Assembly: GCF_000002235.5 (NCBI RefSeq)
Contig: NW_022145594.1
Coordinates: forward strand, 20,675,390 to 20,739,389
Direction of reading: 5' to 3'
Source of the DNA: Strongylocentrotus purpuratus
Taxonomy: Eukaryota > Echinodermata > Echinoidea > Camarodonta > Strongylocentrotidae
Length of the DNA: 64,000 nucleotides
This document shows positions 46,187 to 57,767 of this stretch, in pieces. Position 1 is the first letter of the stretch. Every line of letters starts with the position of its first letter. Below the pieces are notes generated by a model that did not search any database, was not told the DNA's origin, and saw only the letters and a list, made by a program, of their open reading frames with translations. The position numbers were made by a program, and so were the translations under genes.

Positions 46187-47001
46187 TGGACGTTTGGTGG
46201 AGCAGAAAGCAGTGGATTCTTAACAACACGAACCATTTAACAGAATGTCGGAACGTAAATTAAATTTGGCGCGGTAAGAAAATGCATTTTTCTACCCTGC
46301 AACTTAAATGGTACGATCCAGTAAATTAAAACAGTAAAATGGCTCTTATTTTAAAATTACTCATTAAATAAAACCCAAAACTTCAATGATATCGAACAAA
46401 ATATATTATATCTTACTAATAATTAAATAAGATGTATAAACATTGTGAAAGTGTAGCATTTTACGATAAAAAAACACCGATTTAGCGAAGATGACGACAT
46501 TAGTGCGCTTGCATCAGGGAATTCAAGGTCAAAAGATCAATTCAGACGCTGATAAGTTATAAGTCAAGCCTTTTTGTTTCCTTTATTCCGACAAAAGTAT
46601 ACAATCAATCAAAACAAGTTTAATACCAGAAGAAAGCTAACAATTAGTATTTTCATTAACCGCTTGCCCAAAAGTCGCTTGACCACAGTGAAACAAGTGA
46701 GAGCTTGCGAGAGCGGCCAAAGTGTGATTGAAACTCGCTATTTGCTCTTCTCCAATGCAAAAAGAGAGGACATTGTGCTGGATAAATGTATTTTTTCCGA
46801 CAAAAGTACAGAAAATATGCATATGGTCTTTTTATCTTATACTTTATGAAATATTGCCCGAGTGACTTCCGGGCGCCCCTATGCTGGAAAGAAACGCACA
46901 TTTTAGAAAACTTCACTTTTTCATGGAAAAAATGCTCATTTGTTCTTTGCACGCAAGTCAGATTGAGCGGATGATACAACATTTCCATATGCACACGTCA
47001 C
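46187..47001. other. No gene recognised
   Basis: Overlapping frames on both strands at 46,574-46,994 match no family I know. Neither frame shows clear splice or domain evidence. Confidence 0.3.
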
Positions 47002-47178
47002 CAGTGGCGGATCCAGGGGGGGGGCCCGGCCCCCCTCCCCCCCTTGAGAAAAAAATCATGTAAAATCACGTGATTTTTACCTTTTTGGGGGGTTGGGCCC
47101 CCCCCCCCCCCTGGCGCTCAAGGGGGGGGGTGCAAATTGAAATTTTTTTTGAGGATCAAAAAAAAAAAAATGTACTCA
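47002..47178 (+). mobile_element. Truncated copy of the CAGTGGCGGATCC element
   Basis: Begins CAGTGGCGGATCCAGG and runs through TTGAGAAAAAA, the CACGTGATTTTTACC word and GCTCAAGGGGG as does 60,538-60,890, but stops before the right terminus. Confidence 0.6.
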
Positions 47179-47351
47179 CTATAATTGTGCGCAGGTTAAA
47201 TTGGCGAATTCAAACTGATTGTAAACTTGTCCAATACCCGGCCCAATGTGGGTGACATAAAAATAAAGTTAAAAACCATATGCCATCCATTAATTATGTC
47301 AGACGTTCGGATCGTAACGAAGTGATATAAAACAAATATACCAAACATTTA

Positions 47352-47491
47352 GTTCGTAAGAATAGTGGAAATTATATATCTTCGGAGGGACTGGCAATAG
47401 TTACTAATTTTTCCTCGGGGCTTCGCCCCTCGAAAAAAATAGTACTAAGCCAGTCCCTCCTCAGATAAATAATTTCCACTATTCTTTCTAA
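47352..47491. mobile_element. Foldback element 1
   Basis: Arms such as AGGGACTGGC / GCCAGTCCCT and GAATAGTGGAAATTAT / ATAATTTCCACTATTC pair across a GGGGC-TTC-GCCCC tip, forming one hairpin of about 140 bases. Confidence 0.75.
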
Positions 47492-48895
47492 CAGCTTCAT
47501 ATATTTGTATATTATTTTGTTTTAGTAGCAGAAACTGACCTGTAAATCAACATCCAGTTCCCATATCTATACATAACAAATGCAACAGCAATCATTGCTA
47601 TCTATTAATGCAGAGAGAGGGAGTGTAAGGGAGATGCACAGAGATATATAGAAATGAAGAAAGAAAATATCAGCAAAATAATATTATCAATATAGGCAAA
47701 CATTCCATTTTAATGGAAATGTTGTTCCCTTTTCCATTCGATAGTAAACAAATATTAATCGACTACGAGGGTAATGGTGCAAACTATCATCGCCGAGGTG
47801 ATCCAGGGGCTACTATCTTCCCGAGCCGCAAGGCGAGGGATGATGATAGCCCCGAGATCACCGAGGCGATGATAATTTGTATCCATTGCCCGAGTAAAAG
47901 AGGTTCATATTTATTTTATATCCCACATCGGCAATAAGGTCTATTTAAAGTGAATTTTACATAATTATATGAACTGATTCTGCAGACAGCTTAGCTTCAG
48001 CTAGATTTTACAAAGCGCAACATACATACATGTAAATACAGTCGATGCGCGCTCATTTTACATTGACATTGACTGCGACATTTCGCGTAACCTACTTTGC
48101 TATGCGTATTCAATGGGCAAGGGTGGGCAAGTGGGATAGCAGCAAAAAATTACTTTACAAAAGTACTATCTCAGGTAGATAGTACTTATCTATACCTTTT
48201 TCGTGCTCTGTAAAATCGCAATGCAAACAACTATACATGAGGGATATAATGCCTATTATTACCATACAGGCGACTGCGACTTAGCAGAAATAAGGTTGTG
48301 ATAAAGAAATGCTATTTAAAGTCGCGAATGTTGATTTTAACGTTCATTAATTCTCATTCATGCTCTCTTCCGTAGAAGAGACAATTTTATATACCTCATA
48401 CATTGATTGTCATTCACTGATTGGTCTAAGTTATATCACATGACAAGGAGCATTTCGATCTATCATTGCGTCAGAGGGTTTGATAGCTACTATCAACCCC
48501 TGTGATAGGAATCCTAACCCCTCCGCGACTTTTGCACACACACAGCGTACAAGATTTCAAATGCGCGCTCATGCCATGCAATTTACGCTGGGCCGCAGTA
48601 ACTGCATTACATGTACAGTATAGATTGGATATCCGTAAGTTGGATTTCTTTTAGAATTGGATATTTGATTATTGCGATGAGCATATAGACTCTTGATATT
48701 AGATTTATATTCTAGACATATTCATCAAACAAACAAAAATCCTAGATCGGTTGAACTTTTTTAGACCCCTCCCCAGGACGTCGATCGATTACATGTATGT
48801 GCCCCCCCCCCCAAACAAAACAAAAAAACATCTAACTCTGGCTACGGCCCTGCTATTCATGAATCAATGCAAAGGATGAGGTATATTATAACAAT
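47492..48895. other. No gene; one foldback and a short hairpin
   Basis: Holds foldback 2 and a perfect 11-bp hairpin AAGTACTATCT-CAGGT-AGATAGTACTT at 48,161-48,187. Nothing coding is recognised. Confidence 0.4.
47760..47902. mobile_element. Foldback element 2
   Basis: Arms CTATCATCGCCGAGGTGATC and GATCACCGAGGCGATGATAA pair; the outer ends GAGGGTAATGG and CCATTGCCCGA also match. Confidence 0.7.
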
Positions 48896-49027
48896 AATAC
48901 ACAGCAATGAGGGCATTTGTAAGAATTACCCACACAAGGTACCTTTGGAACAGTCTAACACGCAGTGTTTGGACTGTTTTGAAGGTACCGAGTGTGGGTA
49001 ATGCCCGAACAAAATGCCGTGTATTTT
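48896..49027. mobile_element. Foldback element 3
   Basis: AATACACAGCA / TGCCGTGTATT, TTACCCACAC / GTGTGGGTAA and GGTACCTTTG / GAAGGTACC pair in order. It shares the GGTACCTTTG core with the foldback at 56,041. Confidence 0.75.
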
Positions 49028-49082
49028 TTTTTAAATAAGATAATGTTTTATTTGTTATATAAATTGATGTTTTATAACATGA

Positions 49083-49134
49083 TTTTACTAATGACCGGTC
49101 ATTAGAATTGGATAATGACCGGTCATTAGTAAAA
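49083..49134. repeat. Double palindrome ATGACCGGTCAT
   Basis: A 22-bp inverted repeat with an 8-base loop. Each arm itself contains the perfect palindrome ATGACCGGTCAT, so two competing structures are possible. Confidence 0.8.
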
Positions 49135-49243
49135 TTACGCGTTTGGCAAAATAAATGCCTGGTCACGTGTACGCTTTTAACCAATCATTCGATTAGGATC
49201 CACGTAATCATCTTATAAAAACAAATATGGACTGCTCTGTAAT

Positions 49244-49380
49244 CGGATGGTGGAGGAAATTATCACTCCCTCGGTTGTGTTTATACCGGCCCTTCTATCA
49301 CCCCTCGGCTTCTTCTCGGGGGCGATAGAAGGGCCATAATGAACACCACCTTGGGAGTGATCATTCCCACCATCATCCTC
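49244..49380. mobile_element. Foldback element 4
   Basis: ATCACTCCC / GGGAGTGAT, GGCCCTTCTATC / GATAGAAGGGCC and the outer GGATGGTGGAGG / CCCACCATCATCC pair. Confidence 0.7.
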
Positions 49381-49384
49381 ATGA

Positions 49385-51414
49385 GCAGTCAATATTTGTA
49401 TATTTAGGCCCCATTGTAAGGGTATACTGTTTTTATTTTACTAGCATTTGTTTTCAGTTATTGTCCCGTTTTAATGAAATCTTTACAAAATATATGTTAA
49501 TCTATCCCTCTCTCTCCATAGAATCATGGTTATTGAGACTATTATGCAGTATAAAGAGATGTGTTTTGACCGATATATAATATCATCTGTATGTACACCA
49601 ACTAATACTTTTCAGCGCTCAATATTGATGTGTAGCATGAGGACTATGAGCCTATAGGTCTAGACGATTGTTCATCTTGGCTTGGTCCGGGGGCTTGGTC
49701 TTCTGATTTATTGAGTTTGTGACGGTAAGATTCGAGTCAATTCAAGGTGAGGTTTGTGTTTACGTTCAATCTTTACGAAAAATGAAAGCAGATGGAGGTT
49801 TATAAATAGTCTAGTGTTTTGCAATTGCATCACATATAGTCTAGTCATAGCTGCATTACAGTATTACTATCCTGGCTGAGTATTAAAAGCTGTGATTTTG
49901 ATTTCTCAACATTTCAAACACCACTGTACAAAACTCAACTGATTTCACTCAAAATCGTTTTTTTTTTTTGTGTGTGTGTGTGTGTGACACTATGAATTGA
50001 TGACACCTAAATAGCAGTAAAATACAATTTGTATTACCGATGTCAGAAAGAATAATTCAAAAATTGAAGTCGTGAGTCTACTGTCAAACTTGCCGATGAG
50101 CCACAACGTCTTTATTGTGTGCATGTGTGTATATTGCGTGTGTTGATGCCTCTTAGCACGTAGTGCAGCGCAAGTGGTCAATACGCATTTGCATCGACTC
50201 TCTAGATATGCTTCGCTGGAGTGGATTCGCATGCAGGCTATAAAGGCTTTGATTAGCACACTAAACTAATTTTTGAAAAGCAAAAAATAGAATTTTTAGA
50301 CATTGGTATATATACCCTACATAGTAATTTGTTAATACAAGGATGAACTTCGAGATTTTCTCTTGATATGGCAAAAGTTACTGCTTGAGCACCATACTTT
50401 TGTGTGATGTTATAAGATTTATCTGTGAGCAAGTGAAGTCAAGGAGCAAAAGCTCTGAGATTTGTGACATTGCGACCGAAAAGAGTCTTATTAGTAGGTA
50501 TAGCACACCAAAAATATTTGATGATTGCAAATGATCAAGCTTTATGAAAGCTTCAAAAACAAAAAACAGAATCAGTCAATGCGTTGTGATTTTATACCAT
50601 TTTTTTGATATCGCAAAATTACCGAAAAACCTGCCAGAAATGGTCAAATTGGCAAAAATGGCAAAATTCGACAAAGTTGACAACTTAATTTATCACTTTC
50701 TTTGACACAAATAATAAATTGAATTATCAGACACTAAAATATCATCTTTGTGGTCAAAAATACAAAAAAGAAAATTCATATATCTATTACCGTTTTGAAA
50801 ACAGAAGCAAACAAAATAAGTCATTTTTGCCATTTTTGCGAATCTGCAGATATGAAAAAGTTGTGAAAATAACTAAGTCCGCCTAATGAATATGCGCATA
50901 TGCAATCAAATCAAAACCGAACATGATACTTCAATGAAACTTATGTATATCAGAGAGGTATGGAAATTTTTTTTTTTTTGAAAAAAAAGAATATTCATCA
51001 AATATGCAAATTAGGTCATTTCAGCTAATTATATATATATATAGGAAAGTCAAACTGTTCATTTTGTTGGCATTTTAACATTATATATTTATAGATCATA
51101 TTTACACCAAATATTAACATTAAATTCCAAATATTTTTGCAACGCCAATACAAAATGGCGATGGAAATTACTTAAATCACCGTTACAGCTATTTCCTCAT
51201 GTGTTTCACAAATTATTCAGAAAAACCGATCAAATGATAGGAATTTGCAGACTTTCAGTTACATCACAGTATAGTTTTCTTTTTTTAAAAATGTCACATT
51301 TGAGGATTTATGACGATTTTCTTCCGAGAAACCATTCAACAGGCCATAACATTCCACAGGGACTGAATTTTAGAGAAAAACAAAATTTGGTGACCCCAGT
51401 ACAGTTGTGGCTAC
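49385..51414. other. No gene recognised; GT repeat
   Basis: AT-rich, with GT units at 49,970-49,985 and an AT run at 51,031-51,043. A TTTGCCATTTTTGC-type low-complexity region occupies 50,600-50,850. Confidence 0.4.
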
Positions 51415-51556
51415 CTTGAGTGTAAACAACAAATTGATTTAGAGAGTGAAACACATGAGGATATTGCATTTTGTAGGGGAGTTTTATATATTGAGGTGCA
51501 TTTTCACCACGCAGAATAACAGTCAATGGGCGATCAGCGGGCCATGTCATACATGG
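51415..51556 (-). CDS. Possible internal exon, unrecognised
   Basis: On the minus strand an excellent acceptor (ATTGTCTTTTCAG) opens the frame CMTWPADRPLTVILRGENAP, QYIKLPYKMQYP and HVFHSLNQFVVYTQ, ending at CAAG|GTAGCC. Protein-like composition, but no family is recognised. It lies downstream of the NTR-like terminal exon, so it would belong to another transcript. Confidence 0.25.
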
Positions 51557-51719
51557 CTGAAAAGACAATATTATAATTAATAATTTAACATATTTCCCAC
51601 ATGCCTATAACAATGAAACTACACAGAATTGTAGTTAAAGGTATGCTTAAAAGATATGTGAAATAAAAAAATTAAAATATTGTGCAGTTTTTTTTAAATA
51701 AATTTACCAACTGACTGCT

Positions 51720-51736
51720 GTTGTGTGTGTGTGTGC

Positions 51737-51767
<31 letters not shown>

Positions 51768-51768
51768 C
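51720..51768. repeat. GT dinucleotide repeat
   Basis: About 20 GT units with a few interruptions. Confidence 0.9.
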
Positions 51769-51950
51769 ATGGGGCAGACTGTTTGCACAGGCAGTGTGAT
51801 CACCCTATTATTAAATAAAATAACCAATCGTGAGGGGTAGGCCCTGCAGTCTTATGAAAGAATGAATAAGAATTGTAATATGTTATTTAATGAGTTTTGG
51901 GGAAATTTGATAGAAAAATAGCTCTGTCATTTAAAATAAGATGCAAATGT

Positions 51951-52333
51951 TCAGGTAGACCAAAACTTCAGTCTCTGATAGCGACGGTTGTTCCGCTGAG
52001 ATTGCATCTGGCTCCTCTGACCGCCTTTATACATATGTGTATGGGGAACGTCAACAAATGTCAGTTTTTTTAAAGAAATGACCCATATCAGACGGTTATT
52101 CCTGTCTAATGTTAAGGAGGCTAAGAGAAATACATTGTTTGAGGAGAGATGAGGGATGATACAAACATCTTGACATGTACATGTGGAGATAATCTCTCTG
52201 TTTAACAAGAGTGATGTTGGTAATATAAATACAGTTGCATTGAGTTTGAAAACTCCTTCATTGTCTAATACCGCAGTCAAAAAAACGAGACTGACATTAT
52301 AAAGACAACAGACCGAACAAATGTCACATTGGG
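51951..52333 (-). CDS. Putative last exon of an NTR (netrin-module) protein
   Basis: The minus strand has an acceptor GGCAATTCAG before 52,333, then an open frame of about 126 residues to a stop at 51,951. It starts QCDICSVCCLYNVSLVFLTA, continues with a polar loop, then NREIISTCTCQDVCI, SSNNVFLLASLTLDRNNRL and a basic end (RSQMQSQRNNRRYQRLKFW). Early cysteines, a central C-x-C-x-x-x-C group, a YLL/FLL-like strand after it and a basic C-terminus fit NTR domains of sFRP, PCOLCE or WFIKKN type secreted proteins. The match is by pattern only. The frame is open upstream to 52,469. No upstream exons were found on the minus strand; the first 1.3 kb upstream is a transposon. Confidence 0.4.
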
Positions 52334-52532
52334 CTGAATTGCCAAGAGTCGGTCGGTGTGGAGTCAGTGTGTCAGTCTCTCGAATGGGAGAAAGTCTCGA
52401 AAATCTCCCCCGTGTGCCTTTACCGATCATAAACTTGTACATTAGATGAGAGGCCTTTGTATAATACACACACGCTGTGTTTAAAAGACAGGGGTCTGTT
52501 TTTCTGATTTGTTTTAAAACCTTAACCCTTAA

Positions 52533-53801
52533 AGATACTATGTCCCTTTTGCAGCCAACATCAAATTCTGTAGAACTTTGCAGGTATTATGTATGTCCTA
52601 TATGTGAAATTTAAATGTAAGCAGTGTCCTAATATTCAAATTATGCAAGGAAACCCGTTTACTTGCTAGACTTCACTGTCAGACACTACTGAGTAACTTA
52701 CTGGCTTTGGATTATCCCCTCGCAGGGCCGACGAAGTCGGAGGAGATATACCGTGTGAGTCAAAAAAAAAGTTTACACCTAGAAAATCGCAAATTGTTTT
52801 TGAAATCATGTATAAACAGTAAATTATTGTACATCTTATAAAAGAGTGTTTCATCCCAAATTATTTGGTACCATTTTTGTGTGGTATGTGTTCACGATTG
52901 GATGAATAGGTGGCATTGCTTGCGAGAGTGCAAAAATCGACTTAAAATACAGGCTAAATTCGATTGTGGAGTACGTAGGTCAAAGGTCAAAAGGTCATAG
53001 CTCATTAAATATGCGAAAAGATATACATCTGGTTTCCGATCGATAATTTTAGTAATGTTTGACGGATTTTAATGAAATTTGATATGAAGGTACATGGTAT
53101 CAAAACACAGCCTAAGTTCAATTTCCAAGTATGTAGGTCAAAGGTCATAGTTCATTAAATATGCGAATCTGGTTTCCGATCCATAACTTTAGTATTGTTT
53201 GACGGATTTTAATGAAATTTAATATGAAGGTACATGGTATCAAAATACATGTACAGCCTAAGTTCGTTTTCTGAGTATGTAGGTCAAAGGTGAAAGGTCA
53301 TTGCTCATTAAATATGCAAAAACACCTAATTATATATGTGAAAATGTGGTTAACTTCCTTGCCTAGTAATATAATAGTATAGTCTAATAGAGGTAACTTG
53401 TTCTGATATACATTGGCCATTTGTACCCTGCAAGGGGATGCTACGCTTTGCGTTGACTTGTTTTCTTCTTTGGTAATAACATACATAAAATGAGCTGTAA
53501 AGGGTACATGAGCATGTGTCTACATCAATAACCCACTTCGCAAATGGCCAAAATGAACTAAATGAATCTTTGCGCATCATAAAACAAACGACCATTCGGT
53601 ACAATGGTCTGAAAATCTGACTATTACTTAGTGGCTCTATAGCTCTTAAGTCGATTCGACAACTAATAGTCGTTAATTTCCACTTAAAGACATTTTCAAG
53701 CCCCCTTTTATTGGGGGGGGGCTTCTAAATTATTAGTATCTTTCAAATGCCGTTGGAATTTAACCTTTTCATTTTTTGGCCTGCAAATGGGACATGTACC
53801 T
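52533..53801 (+). mobile_element. TTAA-flanked MITE (copy B) holding a nested MITE
   Basis: TTAA at 52,529 and 53,802. The left terminus is AGATACTATGTCCC and the right terminus, reversed, is AGGTACATGTCCC. The outer parts (52,533-52,700 and 53,455-53,801) match copy A at 18,246-18,763. The middle is a separate insertion. Confidence 0.8.
52702..53455. mobile_element. Nested ~750-bp MITE with tandem AGGTCA direct repeats
   Basis: Inverted ends TATCCCCTCGCAGGG (52,713) and CCCTGCAAGGGGATG (53,426). Inside, a unit of about 145 bp recurs two to three times. Each begins with AGGTCA direct repeats one base apart: 52,977-52,997, 53,135-53,147 and 53,281-53,300. Each then has CATTAAATATGC, and two are followed by TTTGACGGATTTTAATGAAA and GAAGGTACATGGTATCAAA. 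Confidence 0.7.
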
Positions 53802-53805
53802 TTAA

Positions 53806-54315
53806 AGCCCCTCTAAAGTGTTGGGATCCCCAATAATTTGATGGCAACATTTTATTTAAATTGTATCATAATGTGAAAGAGGATGTCATTTAAAACACAT
53901 TTCTGCAAGGACTTTCAAAACAAATGTGTTGAAAGTCAATATTGCTGAGAGAATACAAAATTAAGGTTTTCCGCTGCGTACAGAAAAATAATTGAAATAT
54001 AATGAGTTTTATAACCCGATATTCTTTGAGTAAACTACACTTTAACGTTTAATGTTTCATTGTGCCATACATATGCGTGTTGTATCCAACATTCAAATGC
54101 ATATTAAGTAGGTTTATTACTTCAATCTCATAATAAAAAGTGTATCAATTGAACTGTCTTTAACAGACTTGGTATTTTTGCAAGCATTTTAGCTTGAATG
54201 CCATGCATTACCCCTAAATTCTGTTGTTTTTTTTAAATCATGTCTTGGCTGGTCATGAAAGCTATACATGTAAATGAAGAACACAAAAACCTTGGTAATC
54301 TGCCTTGCTTTTATA
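53806..54315. other. Non-coding, nothing recognised
   Basis: No motif or repeat is identified. Confidence 0.45.
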
Positions 54316-54985
54316 AGAAGTGGCTTTTAAGCCACTTTCCAATCATTTAAGGAACATTTCTCGAATTAGAAGATACATTAATCAATCCGCCTGTAACAAC
54401 GCGATTCGTTCTCTAGTTCTGTCCCGTTTAGATTACTGCAATGGCCTTCTTTCCACTATCCCAGTTAGTCAATTAGATCGTATGCAACGACTTCAAAATT
54501 GGGCAGCCCGGCTAATTTATCAGGTTACGAGATCTCTCTCCTCATAACCATTTATTGACTCGTTGCACTGGATTCCTGTATGACATCATATAGTTTTTAA
54601 ATTACTATTTTTAGTCTATAAATCCCTTAATAAACAAGCATCTCAATACCTACTGATTGTTTGACCCTATACACCCCTCGCAGAAATCTACGAGCCTCCA
54701 ATTACCCACTCCGTCTTACAACATCACACGGAAACTAGCTGGAGATAGGACTTTCACTATAACTGCATTTAAGTATAGGAATAGGCTACCTTTAATACTC
54801 AGACAATCACCACCTGCCTCTTCATTCAAAAAGGGACTTAAAACATTTTTTTTTTTTTGTAATCCAGATTTTTAGGATTCTGTATTTTTTCATTTTTCAT
54901 TTTTGTAGGATTCTTCTTGTTGTAAGCGCGTTGGGCCGCTCTGGGAAAAGCGCAGTATATAAATGATGATAATAATAATAATAAT
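54316..54985 (+). mobile_element. 3' fragment of an L2/CR1-like LINE
   Basis: HLRNISRIRRYINQSACNNA, VLSRLDYCNGLLSTIP and MQRLQNWAARLI are the standard post-RT text. After a frameshift and stops come YNITRKLAGDRTFTITAFKY and SFKKGLKTF. The end GGGCCGCTCTGGGAAAAGCG, then CAGTATATAAATG and AAT repeats (54,968-54,985), is a typical L2 tail. Confidence 0.8.
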
Positions 54986-55494
54986 GAGTAAAAGTATACT
55001 ACATTGTGCCATTCAAAGTGGCTGCAACCACCTAATATTGTTCATTAATCATTAATTGAAGTTATATCTTATCTTATTAATTTTAAGTTTTGCATATAAA
55101 AGAGTATGAAAAACTGAAACTAACTCAAACTGATGTTTGCTACGCAACCCCTTTTTTCTAATATCTCTCGGCTAGCTAGATCAAGAAAAAAAGTTCAAAT
55201 CATTTTATCATGCACATTCCATAAATATGAGAGTATCACAAAATGTTCCTGTACATTTTTTATTGAACTATTTATTCTGGTAACAAGGCAGAAATTTTAT
55301 CACAAATTCTTCATGTGCAGGTTGCGAACGTTTTGTGGAAATGATAGGCTTGACAATTTTGAATACATGAATTAGTATAATATCCAGTATAAATTGCGTA
55401 GCACATAGACTAATACAAAATGCTAAATGTGCTTACATTCTTAATAACTTTTATGTCTTAAAATAAGAATTCTTAAAGTACCATAAGGTAGCAA
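54986..55494. other. Non-coding, nothing recognised
   Basis: AT-rich without recognisable features. Confidence 0.4.
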
Positions 55495-55600
55495 ATGATA
55501 ATAATAATAATAATAATAATAATAATGGGTTCTTGTATAGCGCTCATGTCAGACAGATTTGACCCTCCTGGCACTCCTGAGTATATATGTATATCTGTAT
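55495..55600 (-). mobile_element. SINE/LINE tail in antisense with AAT repeat
   Basis: An AAT repeat (55,497-55,525) is followed by GGGTTCTTGTATAGCGCT, the reverse of the AGCGCTATACAAGAACC tail also present near 29,030. Confidence 0.55.
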
Positions 55601-56040
55601 GGTAGAGCATTTGTATCTTGGTGGGATCATATCGTCAAAAATATTTAGTTTAATAAACATGTTCTCTTTAGTATTGTGCCCACTACATGTATATCAGATA
55701 TAGAAGTAGTGATGGGACTATGGGTATCCTACCCACAATGGCTTTTAAAATCACAATTTAAGGAATGTGTTTACCAGCAGATATTCACATGAGGAGTGGG
55801 GGGGGCACCTTCGCATGCTTTGTAAGAATGTTTTTAATGTGTAATACCATCCTGCAATCTGAGGCACACTGGAGACTAATGTTACTAAAGTTTTTGATTT
55901 TATTCAAAAGTTTTAACTATTTCTCCTCTGTATATGTGGGATTTGTGCACCAGCCTATTACATGCTGAAGATTCCTCTGGATATGTCTTTTCTCTGGTTT
56001 TCATTCATTCATTCTGTGTCGCATTGTCATTGTACCAGTC
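55601..56040. other. Non-coding, nothing recognised
   Basis: No clear feature. Confidence 0.4.
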
Positions 56041-56163
56041 ATGCACAGGATTGAATGCGTCGGTAGGAATTGTGTGCACAAGGTACCTTTGAATGGTTTA
56101 AGACCAAATTCAAAGGTACCGCGTGCACACAATTCCACCGACCCACGAATTAAACCTGTGCAT
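56041..56163. mobile_element. Foldback element 5
   Basis: ATGCACAGG / CCTGTGCAT, GTCGGT / ACCGAC, AATTGTGTGCAC / GTGCACACAATT and GGTACCTTTGAA / TTCAAAGGTACC pair in order, giving a stem over almost the full length. Confidence 0.8.
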
Positions 56164-56238
56164 CATCTGTTTATAAAATGGGGTCACAAAAATCGTCAAA
56201 AATACAAAAATCTGTTATTTTACAGATTTACTGGGTGC

Positions 56239-56286
56239 ATGGCAAATCATGCTTTCCGGTAATTACCGGACGCATGATTTTGCCAT
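56239..56286. repeat. Hairpin with palindromic tip
   Basis: ATGGCAAATCATGC and GCATGATTTTGCCAT pair around CCGGTAATTACCGG, itself a perfect palindrome. The CATGCTTTCCGGT word recurs at 56,290. Confidence 0.7.
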
Positions 56287-56913
56287 AGCCATGCTTTCCG
56301 GTTATTACTGGAAAGAATTTCATGAAAATTATCATGAAATTGAAGTGCACATTAAACTGTAAACTCAATAAAAAATATTTTAAAAATTCAATCCAGTAAA
56401 AATAACTACAAGGTAATTGACCAATCAGATTACAGGGATTCATCTAGCCATCTTGTAAAACACTTTTATAATATGAACAGAGTTACATGTGTTAAATTGA
56501 CCTACCGTAGTGCAAAATCTTTATCTATGCCAACCTATTCAAGGATCTGTCTTGTACCATCTAAGTGCTGTCATTGCGCTAAAAGTCCTGGGGACTAATT
56601 TTGTCTTACATTAATTTGGTCATTTATCCATCCTTACGATGATAAAAATGTAAATGCGCTACACAAGTCCATTTTTAACAGACAATAGGATCCATGATGG
56701 GTAAATTGAACAGTGATTCAAACAGCAGCCACCACGATCCAAAACTGTTTCTTCCAGTCACTTAATTAGGATAAAGGAAGCCATCTTAAGTAGATGCCAT
56801 AATTGAGAAAAATCTTGGATTCCATCTTGAAACATATGGGAACCAAGGTTATACTTTTTTATATAATTTATAAACTCACATTTTGATGTTACTATACTTT
56901 AATATCTTTTCAG
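56287..56913. other. Non-coding, nothing recognised
   Basis: No clear feature. Confidence 0.4.
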
Positions 56914-56979
56914 TCAGTAGAGCGGAAAGGAGAACAAGGTCTGATGATTCAACTACAAATCTGGCTTGCCCATCCAAGG
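56914..56979 (+). CDS. Possible small exon, unrecognised
   Basis: A strong acceptor (TTTAATATCTTTTCAG) and a moderate donor (CCAAG|GTTTGT) enclose 66 bases open in two frames, for example VERKGEQGLMIQLQIWLAHP. It lies 1.1 kb upstream of the UPA-exon homologue and could be a relic of the same gene copy. Evidence is splice-site only. Confidence 0.25.
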
Positions 56980-57767
56980 TTTGTTTGCTTTCTACCTTTG
57001 GGTCCAATTTTATACCCAACATGACCTTTTACTATATGAACAGGCAAAATATTTAGTTGCCATACATGTGGTAAAAATCCATATCATCTTCACTTAAGTA
57101 GCTGTGAAAGCTATATATAATAAGAAGGTAAAAAAAGCTCATGTAATCTGCCTTGTCAGAGAAATCAGCCTTCCCCATTGAAACAAATGATTTAGTACCT
57201 TATATATCCAACACAATGCTTTAATAGATATATGATTGTATGGGGGTTACTCATTTTCTGAAAGATTTTTTTTTTGTAGGTTCATATATTCGAAAATACA
57301 GATTTCCCATACCTTTAATATCCAAGGGGCGAATCAAAACAAACCTCTTTGGGGTCACAATATCCCAAAAGTTTGAATGACATGCTATATAGATCCTTTT
57401 AAATCGCTCAACTATTTTCAGATGATCAATCCAGCCGACCAAGAGGCCAAAAAACAGGGTTGGTATGCATAATTATAGCCATCAACCATTGCTGCCCAGC
57501 TGCCCACAATGTTTTTGTTCTGTCCTTCCACTATTTTTAGTTGTTTAATTATGTCACAGAGTAATTCACCGAGGGCTCCAACAGGGAAAAAGTGTTCACT
57601 TTTTTTAAACATGGATTGTACCTGAAAACAATGGCGCCGACTCAATTTTGTATTTATACAAATGTGCCCAAATGGCGAACTGTTTCCGTATCAAAATGCA
57701 AACATGCATTGTGGGTATGAGGTTTTGATGACCAAATATGTCTCGGGTATCCAACATTTGATTTTAA
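56980..57767. other. Non-coding, nothing recognised
   Basis: Minus-strand frames at 57,251-57,645 have no family resemblance. Confidence 0.35.

Noticed and set aside
46574..46994. Overlapping 91- and 112-residue frames on opposite strands as genes
   Set aside because: No domain, splice or composition evidence; overlapping frames on both strands are expected by chance at this length.
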